DNA of 64,000 nucleotides, taken from Heterodera schachtii. Lineage: Eukaryota > Nematoda > Chromadorea > Rhabditida > Heteroderidae. Shown piece by piece: positions 33,313-44,916 of the stretch. Every line of letters starts with the position of its first letter. Positions within the stretch are counted from its first letter, which is position 1. The DNA is taken from the NCBI GenBank assembly GCA_023374025.1, contig SIJG01000067.1:622124-686123 (forward strand), read 5' to 3'. The notes beneath the pieces were generated by a model. It was not told where the DNA came from. It made no database searches and saw nothing but the letters and a program-made list of their open reading frames with translations. Made by a program: the position numbers and the translations under genes.

Positions 33313-36300
33313 TAAACCTAACCCATAAATTATCTCGAGTATTCCTTTTATGTGACCAGTGTCTTAGTTCATTCTCATAAAATAAGATAGTTTTGCTTTC
33401 ATTCTTTAGGGTTAATTTAAATTATTTAGCCCAAAGAGACACCGTACTGATGAGGCATGACCGGCGGTCTTTTTCGGTTAAATTTGCACGTTTCGCGAAG
33501 TGCCCAATTTTATTGGTTTTTATTTTTGCACTTGTCGCGAAATTACATAGTACTAAAAAAATGCAAAAATAATGCTAAAATCACCCGAAATTTAGATTTT
33601 TCATGAAAATTTAATTTTAGACAATTATTGTACATTAATAAGTTTTCCATAATAGTAAGTTTTTTCCTAATTTGATATTCATTTTATTTAATCAAGGGAA
33701 GAATAATTAGCTTATTTATTAAGTGATGTGTTTTTAAATAAATTTCTTAATTTAGAATTAGGCATTTTAATCTGATTTTATTTTTTGTTTGCATATTTTT
33801 AAGTGAACAAATCCAATAAAACTCGTCATTTGGACGAGTCATTAATATGAAATTCGTTGTTGTCTCATTAGAATACTAATTATATTTTATCCCGGGTTGT
33901 TTCATCAGTTTCTGCTATATCTATTTATTTGAATTTTTTATTAAGAACTATTTTACATTTCATTAAGAACACCTTAAATTGAATTTTCTTTAATTTATTA
34001 CTAATTTTAATTTTCTGTGTTTATTTATTTACCTAAATTTTAATTTTTCTCATTCTCGCGGCATAGTCGAACAAACTGATTATGCTCGGCTTTTAAAAAA
34101 TTTTGAAATGTTGTTTCATTATTTTCATTTCTTAATATAATTAAACTCAAAATTTAGTGTTTGATCATTGTTTCTTAATTTTGTAGTAATTCAACGAATA
34201 ATAAAATAGAAAAAAAAATAAATTTTTATGTATTTTCATTTGTACGACAGAACGTATACACCACCTCTTGAAGAATTATTTTTCGTTTTATCGTTACTTC
34301 ATTATTTCATATTTTTTAATGTTTAATTTTTATTGCGTTAATTAAATTTATAAATTTATTTCTTAATATTTATTATTTTAATATTTTGCATAAATATTCG
34401 TTTAAAATTTTTTGCATCATAAGTTGAATTAAATTTTTAAGATGCTATATTGAAAGTTTATTTGAATTAAAATTTTTATGCCTGACGGCAACTGAAGAAT
34501 TAGAAGGCCTGACAACATTTCAAGAAAATAAATTTTTTAATTATTTTTAACATATCTTAAATCCAAAAACATATATTTATTATTAATGCAAGTTATTGCG
34601 AATTATTTTATTATATAGCTTATTTTATTGAAATTTTTATGATTTATGTCAAATATAAACAAAATATTGTGCTGATTATTATTTTAATTAATGTCGATTC
34701 GACTATCTATTAATTATAATCATAGAATATAATCAGTTTTAATCAGGGTTACCCTTTGTCCTTATTTGTAAGATTTGTCCTTATTTTGAGGGTCCAAATC
34801 TTACAAATTTTAAATGTTCTTATTTGTAAGATTTGTCCTTATTTAAGCTCTTTGTCCTTATTTTAGTCTTATTTTTTGGATTCAGAGAGAAATTTCTATT
34901 TTAAATGATAATTTTTGAAAGAAATTTTTTTTGAAGTGAATTAATATCCAAAGTCTTACTTTTGCCTAGTTTATTTACTCATATGCGTGGTCCAGTGGAT
35001 TTTGATCTTGGTTATTTTCTTCGTTTTATCGTTGGATCAGTTCCTCTCCAAGCAATTTTTTTTTCTTCTAATTTTTCAAAATTCGATGGGAATTCAATCA
35101 TAATTTTAACATTAAAAATCATAAAATATTGGCTAAAAACAGCAAAATTTGGACATTTTTTTGACAAAATCTTTTAAAAATTGCACTTAAATTTAAAAAA
35201 TTTTTCCCGGCGGCGCCAATTGGCACCGCCGGAGCTCCAAAAATCTCTTTATTTCTTTAAATAGACTTAAAAACCGCGAAAAAAATACGAGAAATTTGCT
35301 TGAAGTAGAAATAGTGAAAAGCCTGGCAAAAATTTTCCTATCGGCGACTATCGGAGCCGCAGTGCCACAAAATTCCCTTAAGATTTCAAAAGTTGACCTA
35401 AGATTTGCAATGTAAAAATTGGCCTTTTTGGTGAAAATTTGTTACCAAGTCGCGCTAAATTACAAATTTTTCCGGCAGCGCCTACCGGCACCGCCGGACT
35501 TCCCCCTCCTAAAAAAAGAAAGTTTTTTGAAAAAATTCCGCAAACCTTTTGAATGTAAAACCGCAAAACTGATCATTTTTTGATGAAAATATGTTAACAA
35601 ATCAGAAAGAAATTACAAAAAATTTTTCCGGCGGCGCCTATCGGCACCGCCTCGACCCCATCCCCTCGCCCATTCCTCAAAATTTTTTGGAAAAAGCACG
35701 CCGCAAAAAATTGCTAAAAATTCCATTTTCGGAAATGTATAAATCTCATTTCTAAGCCGGAATTGCTTAGAAAAATAGTTAGCGGCAACAAATATGTTGC
35801 TAATGCTTGAGTTTGTTGAATAAAAATTCGATTTAAAGTTTTTGAAGCGTGTTTAAAAAAGGTCCTTATTTTTGACCCTAAAATCTTATTTTTGACCAGC
35901 GATGTCCTTATTTCGGGAAATTTTCAAGGATAACACTGGTTTTAATAGTTCCATTAAAGTTTGCTTTGAATTTAACTATCAGGCGATAAAATTTTGTCGA
36001 TTTAAATATATTGTGGATATTTGTAATTTTTTTTATTTTTTAAATTAGATTGTTTATTGCAGCAAAATTAAATTTTTTTATTTCGTTTTTTTGTTAATAA
36101 TTGTTTCTAATTGTTTTATTTTGTAGTTTATTTTCTATATTCATCTATTTATTTATTTTTAATTTCATCACTAATTTGCGAAGTTTGATGATCTCATGAT
36201 TTGTTTTTTTTTAATATTTTGAAGAAAAGTTATTAGAAATGAATTATTTAGAGTTTTTTTCAGTTTTAACTTTTCAAAGTTTTTGCATTTATTCCAGATA

Positions 36301-37572
36301 ATTCAACATTTTAAAATAAATAAAAACACTTCTAGAAATATTGTTTAATATTTAAAAACCATTTATATAGAAGAATTTTAAAAAATATTTTTTGATTTAA
36401 GAAGAAAATAAAATTTTTAACTTTCATTAAGCAGTATTTGATCCTTTAAATTCTTAAATCACTCATAATCAGGGATGGCCCAAGATTCTTTAATTAAATA
36501 AATATATATTAAAAAATGTGATAACTTATTTCAAAATATAATTTGAATTTTTTATTAACTGACTTTTGTTTTCCATGTTTTAATTTTGTTCTATTAATCA
36601 GTATATTATCCACTTCTTGTTCTATATATTTTTTACAATTTGTTCTACTATCTATTCATTTTTTTATTATAATCCATTCGAGATATCTCATCTTATATTC
36701 TCTTAATTGCATAGGTAGTCATGTTGATTTTTCAAAATCAGCAAAATAATGGCATTTCTTTTTGGCTAAATTTACATTAATTAATTTTTGACTATTTTTT
36801 GTTTTGTTAATAAAAAAAGTTTTTTAAAATTCATTTTAAAATTTTTTTATCTTATTTTTTAGTGAAAAAAAAACAAGAGTATTTTATTTAAAAAAGCAAA
36901 AATATTTAATAAAAACTAATACAGTCATGGTCATATGTTTAGACTCACTTAGTGCTTTTTTTATTGAATGCATGATAAAAGCTTAATTTTTGGCCAAACG
37001 GCTAACATGTTGAGTGTTTTTTGTAGCATTTTATGTGGGCTTTCCAATGATATCACTACATCCCAATTGCTTCGCATAACTAATAATTACAAAATAAAAG
37101 TCAACTTCACCCCCAATTTTGGTTGTCATATGTTTAGACTCACTCTTTAGTTCTTCAATAAAATCAATATTTTGTAGGCCAAAAATTCTGAAAAAATTCC
37201 TGCCAAGCTAACTTTTGATGCTGATCAAAAAAGTCTCTTACAGCAACTTGATCAGATCACTCCTTCATAGTGATCGGCACACCACAAAATACAGTGAAAA
37301 TCGGGGAAATTTTCGAAAAAAATACCTAGGGGGTTGTGAAAATTTTTTGGAAAATTTTAGCAAGCCCATTAGAAAGAACAGAGAATTCTCTACCGGTTTT
37401 GCCTTTTGAATGGTGACTTTATGACTTACACCCGCTGAGATATGGGCAATTCAATTTCAGTGTCTACAAAAAGTACTGTATTTCGTATGGAAATAGTGCA
37501 TTTTACAGTAAAATGATCATGACAGAAATTGAAGTGGCCATACCACAGCGATTTTAAGTCGTAGAGATTTTC
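33313..37572 (+). repeat. Tandem duplication, copy B (about 4.3 kb)
   Basis: Head-to-tail copy of 29001-33264. Its left edge cuts a MITE in half, but its right edge runs on into the complete Tc3-like element. Between the embedded elements lies only A+T-rich non-coding DNA. Confidence 0.93.
34744..35938 (+). mobile_element. Non-autonomous hAT-type element (1195-bp form), copy B
   Basis: Almost identical to 30431-31625, with the same target duplication GTTTTAAT (34736-34743 and 35939-35946), so it was copied by the segment duplication and not by a new insertion. Confidence 0.9.
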
Positions 37573-38057
37573 GGTTTTTTGCATATTGTAGAAAAATTTG
37601 TCCCCTTTCTAATGGGCTTGCTAAAATTTTCCAAAAAATTTTCACAACCCCCTAGGTATTTTTTTCGAAAATTTCCCCGATTTTCACTGTATTTTGTGGT
37701 GTGCCGATCACTATGAAGGAGTGATCTGATCAAGTTGCTGTAAGAGACTTTTTTGATCAGCATCAAAAGTTAGCTTGGCAGGAATTTTTTCAGAATTTTT
37801 GGCCTACAAAATATTGATTTTATTGAAGAACTAAAGAGTGAGTCTAAACATATGACAACCAAAATTGGGGGTGAAGTTGACTTTTATTTTGTAATTATTA
37901 GTTATGCGAAGCAATTGGGATGTAGTGATATCATTGGAAAGCCCACATAAAATGCTACAAAAAACACTAAACATGTTAGCCGTTTGGCCAAAAATTAAGC
38001 TTTTATCATGCATTCAATAAAAAAGCACTAAGTGAGCTAAACATATGACCATGACTG
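36922..38057. mobile_element. Complete non-autonomous Tc3-like element
   Basis: A 1136-bp element flanked by TA on both sides (36920-36921 and 38058-38059), with ends CAGTCATGGTCATATGTTTA. The inverted arms of about 455 bp (36922-37377 and 37602-38057) are nearly identical; the loop of about 220 bp has no transposase. The 19-mer TCATATGTTTAGACTCACT occurs at the tip (36931) and again 195 bp inside (37126), and both are mirrored in the right arm. Long arms with a second internal copy of the end motif are the known arrangement in C. elegans Tc3, where transposase binds both sites. Confidence 0.88.
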
Positions 38058-38059
38058 TA

Positions 38060-40704
38060 TATATATTAATTTATTTTGGTTACATTTCAGTTTTTTAATT
38101 TATGTTTGCATTTTTCCAATTAATTCAATTTAATTTAATGTCTCGCGCCATCTCATCGTTTACACGTAATTTTGCAGAATTCTAATTTTATTTGAAAATT
38201 TTCGATTTTTTAATTTTTTTTTGTGGTACTGGGAATACATATATAAATGTATAATAATAATTTATTTACTTAGTAATTATTTCTTTCATTTTTAAAATTT
38301 TGTTAATGGTCGTTTCATAAAGAATTATAATTTTGTCTCTAAATTTATTTAAATTTTACTTTTTCTCATTTTTATCTTTATTCTTTTGTGATTTAAAAAA
38401 TGTTTTAGAAAACTAATATTACGAACTTTAAGTTTTTTACCCTTTTTATTATTTCAATATTTTTAAATCATATAAATTATAATATTTTTTTTTGATAATT
38501 TTTATGTTGAATATTATTGTAATCAAAGGCACACACATTGCTTATTTTAATTTTAATGGTACTTGAAACTATCACAAATATCTTGCAAATTATATTTTAA
38601 AAACCATTAGTATTTGAATTAAGGCTTTTAATATTTAAAAAAAATTCCCGATATAATTTGGAAAGAACTTTCAATTACAAAAATTGAAAAATAAATATTT
38701 TTGGGATAATTCTCCTTCTAATTTCAATTTTTTTATTCGGGTTGTTGTTGTTGAATGTTTTCTCTCCATAATAGTTAAATTATTAATGCTACGTTTTTAC
38801 ATTATAGCTCCATTTCTTTATATTTACATAAAACAATTTATATTGAATTCTATATTATTATTTTTATTGTCTTATTATAATACTCATTGTTCCATTATTT
38901 TATTTTGTTACCAACAATACGAAAAATTTAAATATTTATTTATTTTAAATTGTTCAGGCGGTCAGTAATTCGCTATCGTGCTATGAAAACTTTTTTGCGT
39001 ATATGATTTTATTATTTTGAATAATTTTTTTATATTATTACTACTTCTTTATGTTTATTTGTTTCAGAAATTTTTTTTTTCACGTTTTTCAACTGTAAAT
39101 ATGTGTTTGATTTCTTTAAATCCGATTTAACTATTTATATATATATGGCTCGAGCAAATCAAATCCAGTTTTTGAAGTAATAGCAAATCTTAATAATTAT
39201 TGTATAATTTTTAGTTTATTTTTTATAGATTTTATCTTTTAAATTAATGTGCTTTATAAATTCTCTATATAATTCAAATCGCTCATCAATAAAGCAGCTT
39301 TTATTTGTATAAAAAATTATTTTATTTTCTTAAAATTAAGTTCGAGTATTTTTTCAAAAATTTATTCAATAAATTAACATCAATCAATCAAACATTAACA
39401 ATAATTTCCTAGACACTTTGTTTTTTAAATGTTCAAATTTTGTTAAAATTATTTTGTTTAGGTTTGATTTTTGATTTTGTTTATCAACCTTAAATAATTC
39501 ATAAAACTTTTTTGAGAGTAAACCAAATTTTTTTTTGTTTTCTTTTTCTTTTATTTATCTTGACAAATGTTGTACTTGATGAAGTCAAATGTGCCTGGAT
39601 CTGTTAAAAGTTTAACAAAAAAACAATGTTTATTTTCAATTATTTCAAACATTATGAGATTCGATCGATTCCATTCATAGAAATTATATGAGGAATTTAT
39701 GCCTTTTATTAAATTGAATTATGTTTTGTAATACAATTACTTTTGATAATTTAACTCTTTTTGTGTGAGATTTATTTTTTATGTTGCGCTATTTTATTTT
39801 TGAAAGTATTCATTTAAAAACATATTTTGGTACGACGAATTTTATGAATATATTTAACACTTATTACAACATTTATTTATTTAATTTGTTTATTTAAGCC
39901 TGTTTATTCTTTTTTTAAGTGGGGTGAGCTTTTTGGTTTGCAATTTTTTTTGTGATATGTAAATTTAATCTCATCAGAAATTCCTATAAATATTTTAATA
40001 AATTTAATAAACACTCATTTATTGAAAGCGAAATTGGGTAATCATATCGTATGCAAAATAATTATTCTACAATACATGTGGAAAGTTATTAAAAATAAAA
40101 TTATAATTAGAATCAACTTTTTTCCTTATTTTTTATTTTATAAACCGTTAATTATAATGATATTTTTTAAATATAATTCTTAACTAATCGTCGATTTCAA
40201 TTATCTTAATTTTATTAAATAAATTTTTTTTTGAATTCTTTCAGTTGAATAATAATAATAAAAATTGTTTTTTTTTGCTTAAAAAAATATTTATTATTTA
40301 TTTCCTTTTGCAGTTTTTATTTTAATTGGAATTCTTTAATCTGTTTTATTGCCGATGACGATTTCCATATTTACAAAATTCCATTCATAATAAATCTTGC
40401 ATGAATGCGCAAAAAATTTTCTGTTGTGTAGTAAAACGTTTTTTTTTTTGTGAATTGATCTGACTGAATTCCTTTGTCATTTTATTTTTTGTTTAAAACG
40501 AAAAATTTGCTTCTTGTAAAATGAATTTAATTTTGTTATCATTTTGCTTTATATATTTTTTGCTTTTTTAAATAAAATAATATGATTAAAATAGTTAGAA
40601 TAAAATTAATTAATGAAAATCATTATTCACTGTTTTTTCCGATTGAAAATTTTATCAAATTTAAGGTAGAACATATTAATTCATTTAATTAATTTACATT
40701 TAAT
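38060..40704. other. A+T-rich non-coding DNA
   Basis: No gene is recognised. Weak islands occur at 38140-38175 (GTCTCGCGCCATCTCATCG) and 38950-38985. Open stretches such as 38684-38968 have background composition. Confidence 0.5.
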
Positions 40705-40989
40705 TGTTGGGACCGGTACTCTATTGTCCGCCCATATTATTTTTATTCATTTATTTCTCTCCCCTTTATCTCTCCTCTCTCTCTCTTCCCTTCAGTCCCC
40801 CATAAATACCCCGCGTCCTCTGACCTCCCCGTCATTCAATTGTCAACCATTTATTTTGCTTATATTGTTCAATCAATATTCGCCCTTTGCCCTCCGTCCC
40901 TCTTCATTCATTCATTTATTTGTATCATCCCAACTTGAATAAATCCTTTATTTATTCACTTCGCCGGTTTGGGTTTTGACGGCACAACA
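40705..40989 (+). repeat. 5' LTR (285 bp)
   Basis: Runs from TGTTGGGACC to GGCACAACA. It contains a pyrimidine-rich stretch, a possible TATA-like CATAAATACC near 40801-40810 and a polyadenylation-type AATAAA near 40937. It is followed by TTGGCGACGCCCTGCC (40990 on), the expected place of the primer-binding site; the matching tRNA was not identified. Confidence 0.93.
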
Positions 40990-41095
40990 TTGGCGACGCC
41001 CTGCCGACATCGAACTCAACTCGACTTTTGTTTTGGCTTTCAACAAAACAATTTTGATTGTTCAACTTTAGCTGTTCATCAATTCTTCAATCGTT

Positions 41096-41995
41096 GTGAG
41101 CAGTGAACATCAAATGTTGTCCGACGTGTACCAGCAGTTTTTGACTGCGCAGCAAGCAAATGTCGCAGCACCAGCGCAGACGACTCCAATGACGAATTTG
41201 GCAAATTTCGACTGTTTTGGTCTTAGTGACCACGGCGAAAGCGACATCGAGGGTTGGCTGGAACGCTTTGCCCTCGCGCTCGACTGCTCCGCGCCGAACC
41301 TGCAGGACGAATTGAAGGTTAAGCTTTTGCTGACAAAGCTAAGCGAAGCGGCCTACAGCGAATAAAGCAAACATTGTTTGCCGAAAAAGCCAACTGAGTT
41401 TGACTTTTCAAAGACTTCGGAAATGCTGTTAAGCTTATTCGCGAAGCAGCAATCAGTGTGGATTGGCCGATATGAGTGCTTAAAGGCTGTAAAGCAAGAC
41501 GAGGAGGATTTTCGCGGTTTCATCACCCGCCACAAAAGGCTGTTAAGCGATTTTGAGTTTAAGAAACTCAACGAACAGCAGTTCAACTGCTTGATGCTCC
41601 TCGTGGCGCTCAAATCGCCAAAGGATGCTTAATTGCGAAAGCGCATACTGTCAAAGTTGGCTGCCGACGGTGACAGAGCAACATAGGAAAGTGTTGTGAA
41701 CGACTTACAAATGTTTCTGTCGACCATATCGGAAGCAAAAGCGATGGAGAGACCATCGAATTCCAACATTTTGGCTGTAAAGCGCAGACAACCGAAGAAG
41801 GACAATTATGGAGAAAAGGGCTATAAGCAGCAATCATGTTGGCGTTGTGGCAGAGACCACACTCCAATGCACTGTCAGCATTTGAAGACAGTTTGTCGAA
41901 AATGCTCGAAAGTTGGACATGTGCAGAGTATGTGCGCCGCACACCATGAATGGCTGACAAAGCAAAAGGGACCAAAGCTAGGCAAGAAGATGAAT
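41096..41995 (+). pseudogene. gag: gag of the Gypsy element (broken)
   Basis: One reading frame runs through this region and on into pol, but it is cut by TAA at 41363-41365, TAA at 41630-41632 and TAG at 41684-41686. The first ATG of the frame is at 41114. The N-terminal part (MLSDVYQQFLTAQQ..., DIEGWLERFALALDC) resembles Gypsy capsid-type gag. The C-terminal part has two CCHC zinc knuckles: CWRCGRDHTPMHC (CX2CX3HX4C, slightly short) at about 41840-41878 and CRKCSKVGHVQSMC (CX2CX4HX4C) at about 41894-41935, the usual RNA-binding nucleocapsid motif. Gag and pol share a frame, so the family probably makes a single fused polyprotein. Confidence 0.85.
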
Positions 41996-42706
41996 GCCCT
42001 GCGAATTGGTGGCCTAATGGTGAACACCCTGAATGGATTGACACGACCGATGGAAGTGACGATCTGGGTGGATGACAATCCGATCAAATTCGTGCTTGAC
42101 TCGGGTGCCGACTTAACTGTGCTGGACGAAGTCGCACACATGGCTATTGGAAAGCCTCGGCTGACCCACTGTAATGAGCAAGCCGTGTACTACGACGGTA
42201 CAAGCTGTACGCTTTTGGGAAAAGGCACAGCTCGTTTTTCATTTAGAGGAAAAACAGTTAATGGGCAATATTATGTGACCAAGAAAGGATCACTCAATCT
42301 TTTGGGAATTGATATGTTGGATGCCCTTGGCCTGTTGGACGCTTTCAGAAGGGAAATTGAAAAGGCCATGAATGTCAATGTGGTGAAGAAGGAAGCGAAG
42401 AAGTCGCCGAATCCTCAACCGAAGGCCACATTGACTGCGCTTCAATCAAAATTTCCGCTTGTTTTTGCGGAGGGACTTGGACCCAGCACGAAAGCAAAGG
42501 CTCATTTGGAATTGAGGCCCGAGGCTGTGCCCGTCTATTGTCGTCCCCGGCCAGTGCCTTACAACACACGTTTGGTTGTGGAAGGAGAACTGGACCGATT
42601 GTTGGAGCAGAAGGTGATCAAACCTGTTGATCACACTCATTGGGCCGCCCCGATTGTGGTGGTGAAGAAGGCCAATGGGTCAGCGCGTATTTGTGCCGAT
42701 TTTTAA
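41996..42706 (+). pseudogene. pol: pol: protease and start of reverse transcriptase (broken)
   Basis: This continues the gag frame. The retropepsin active site is FVLDSGADLTVLDE (DSGA at 42098-42109), followed by NLLGIDMLDALGL. The reverse transcriptase starts at about 42440 with KFPLVFAEGLG, the linker VPYCRPRP-type segment and WAAPIVVVKKANGSARICADF, where a TAA (42704-42706) cuts the conserved ICADF.TGLN motif. The stop is in frame with what follows, so it is a point mutation. Confidence 0.88.
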
Positions 42707-43520
42707 ACCGGTTTGAACAATGCGTTGCTGCTTCATCAGCATCCACTCCCATTGCCCGACGATGTTTTTGCGAAGCTGAACGGTGGAAGGATTTTCTCTC
42801 AAATCGAATTAAAGGATGCTTATTTGCAAGTCGAATTGGACGAGAAATCCAAGGAAGTGTGCACGATTGCCACCCACCGAGGAAATTACCAGTTTCAGCG
42901 ACTGCCGTTTGGAGTTAAGTCCGCGCCAGGCATTTTTCAGTCGATTATGGACTCAATGCTGGCCGACTGTCCATTTTCAGGCGATTTCTGAAATGCCTGT
43001 CCCGACAAACGTGTCCGAGGTTCGATCATTTTTGGGAATGATCAACCATTACCAACAATTCGTGAAGAACATGAGGTTCATCCGACAGCCGTTGGACGAA
43101 TTGTTGAAACAGGACAAAGTGTGGCAATGGTCGGCAGATTGTCAAAATGCTTTTGAGAGTGATCAAAATTTTGAAATCTGATCAATTGCTGACACACTCC
43201 GACCCGGCAAAGAGATCATTGTATCGGCTGATGCTTCTGAGCAAGGAATTGGAGCCGTGATCTCTCACCGCTTTTCGGACGGAAGTCTTAAAGCCATCGC
43301 ACATGCATCATCATCCTTGTCAACAGCAGAAAAGAATTATTCTCAAATCGAGAAAGAAGGCTTAGCGATTGTCTTTGCCGTTCAGAAATTCCAAGAAATT
43401 CCACAAGTATCTCTTCAGGAGACACTTCACTCTGCAGACGGACCACAAACCGTTGTTATCCATTTTTGGCAACAAAAAGGGAATTAAGGCATGTACTGCG
43501 AATCGATTGCAAAGATGAGC
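42707..43520 (+). pseudogene. pol: pol: rest of reverse transcriptase and RNase H, with deletion
   Basis: After the stop the frame goes on through HPLPLPDDVFAKLNGG, IFSQIELKDAYLQVELD and LPFGVKSAPGIFQSIMDSML. Near 42975-42985 the sequence jumps, in another frame, to SEMPVPTNVSEVRSFLGMIN, the segment that normally follows the catalytic YLDD box by several tens of residues; the active-site aspartates are thus deleted. A further frame change lies near 43165-43230. The RNase H region shows SADASEQGIGAVISHR and [20 protein letters not shown]. Another frame change at about 43405 precedes the [14 protein letters not shown] block, and a TGA at 43514-43516 closes it. Confidence 0.85.
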
Positions 43521-43527
43521 AATCACT

Positions 43528-44325
43528 TTGCTTGGCTATGACTTCGAAATCGAATACCAAAACACTGCTGATAATGCGGACAGAGTTGTGATTCCGACAT
43601 CACTTCAAACGGATGTCCTACAACTTCTGCATCGTGGCCATCCCGGGATGAAGCGAATGAAAGCTCTCGCCAGGCAGTATGTTTACTGGCCTGGGATGGA
43701 CGAACAAATTGAAAATTTCGTCAAAATGTGCAATGAATGCACAATGGAAGCAAAAGCGCCGGTGAAGACAGAACTTCACTCGTGGCCAAAAGCTGACGGA
43801 CCATGGAAACGCGTACATTTGGACTACGCCGGACCATTTATGGGAAAAATGTTTCTCATAATTGTTGACGCGTATTCGAAATGGCCTGAGGTCTTCGAAA
43901 TGCGTTCATCGAATTCCGCGGCTACGATCGACAAATTGCGATCACTCTGTGCCAGTTATGGCCTTCCCGAAATTTTGGTCACGGACAACGGCACACAATT
44001 CGCCTCAAAGGAATTTAAGGAATTTGTGACTGAAAATGGCATCAACCATCTGTTCTCTGCTCAGTATAATCCCATGTCGAACGGACAAGCTGAGCGTTTT
44101 GTCGATACGTTCAAGAGGACATGCCGGAAAATTAGAGGAGAAGGAGCATCGGAAATGTTGACCACATTTTTGGCAACATACCGGACCACGCCTTGTGAGG
44201 CTTTGCCGGAGTGCAAATGTCTGGCCGAAATGTTCCTGCAAAGGAAACCGCGCACGACTTTGGACTTATTGAGGTCAAAGCCAAAGGCACCGATAATTCG
44301 AGACGAGGCCATGGAAAAGCAATAA
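43528..44325 (+). pseudogene. pol: pol: integrase (largely intact segment)
   Basis: A 265-codon open segment. It starts LLGYDFEIEYQNTADNAD and then jumps to the integrase, so the usual linker after RNase H is deleted. The zinc-binding HHCC region reads HRGHPGMKRMKALARQYVYW to CNEC. The DDE core has D in VHLDYAGPF, D in LVTDNGTQFASKEF and E in MSNGQAERFVDTFKR, all present. The frame ends at TAA 44323-44325; sequence resembling the integrase C-terminus (KGVIYDVEFVDGKFGRFHAN) follows in another frame after a probable deletion near 44270-44320. Confidence 0.88.
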
Positions 44326-44655
44326 AATTTAAAGGTGTGATTTATGACGTCGAATTTGTTGATGGAAAGTTTGGACGGTTCCATGCCAATCAGTTGCTTG
44401 TGAGAAGCACTGACGGAAATGGCACAGACGCATTGAATGTGTTTAATGACGCATTTGATTTTTCCATTGGCACCTCCGCTGGTTCAGCATGGTGGCCAAG
44501 TGCAGTTGCCCGTAGTGGCACCCGCTGCTGTCATTGCACCAGCCGTGGCCGAAGAACCCGTCGTGGAGGAAGTTGATCGAGCGCCAGAAGTGCCTGATCA
44601 ACGACGATCGCAACGCAAACGGCGACCGCCTGATCGCTACTCCCCATCATGAACG
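44326..44655 (+). pseudogene. pol: pol: C-terminal tail in shifted frame
   Basis: Frames 44211-44576 and 44437-44652 each carry part of the tail: GVIYDVEFVDGKFGRFHANQ, then after a shift near 44480 a Pro/Val/Glu-rich stretch and a basic SQRKRRPPDRYSPS end, which is typical of Gypsy integrase C-termini. The final stop is near 44650. Confidence 0.65.
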
Positions 44656-44716
44656 GACGAATCAAACGGACGTGTCAGACGGACGAATCACGGAAGAACC
44701 GAGGAAAAAGATTTTT

Positions 44717-44730
44717 TTTAAGGGGGAAGA
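44717..44730 (+). promoter_or_regulatory. Polypurine tract of the Gypsy element
   Basis: A purine run, TTTTAAGGGGGAAGA, lies directly before the 3' LTR TGTTGGG, at the position used to prime plus-strand DNA synthesis. Confidence 0.75.
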
Positions 44731-44883
44731 TGTTGGGACCGGTACTCTATTGTCCGCCCATATTATTTTTATTCCTTTATTTCTCTCCCCTTTATCTCTC
44801 CTCTCTCTCTCTTCCCTTCAGTCCCAACTTGAATAAATCCTTTATTTATTCACTTCGCCGGTTTGGGTTTTGACGGCACAACA
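44731..44883 (+). repeat. 3' LTR (153 bp, internally deleted)
   Basis: Shares both ends with the 5' LTR and has only one mismatch in the shared part (A40749 against C44775). 132 bp present in the 5' LTR, including the TATA-like motif, are missing here; the break lies at TCCC, which occurs at both sides of the missing piece in the 5' LTR. Confidence 0.93.
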
Positions 44884-44916
44884 TTAATTAAATCATTTAT
44901 ACATAAAACCAAAAGA

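Larger units (their letters stand above)
40705..44883 (+). mobile_element. Ty3/Gypsy LTR retrotransposon, defective
   Basis: A 4179-bp element flanked by the 5-bp direct repeat TTAAT (40700-40704 and 44884-44888), with TG...CA LTR ends. The order gag zinc knuckles, protease, reverse transcriptase, RNase H, integrase is that of Ty3/Gypsy. Base composition is close to balanced and stands out sharply from the A+T-rich surroundings. It cannot encode its own proteins: gag and pol carry several stops and frameshifts, and the reverse transcriptase active-site segment is deleted. Confidence 0.95.

Noticed and set aside
32907..37766. Repeated open frame of about 64-70 codons in the Tc3-like arms
   Set aside because: It lies within inverted-repeat DNA, occurs mirrored, and shows no DNA-binding or DDE motif.
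41353..44384. Antisense frames across the Gypsy element
   Set aside because: Shadows of the balanced-composition gag-pol coding sequence on the other strand.
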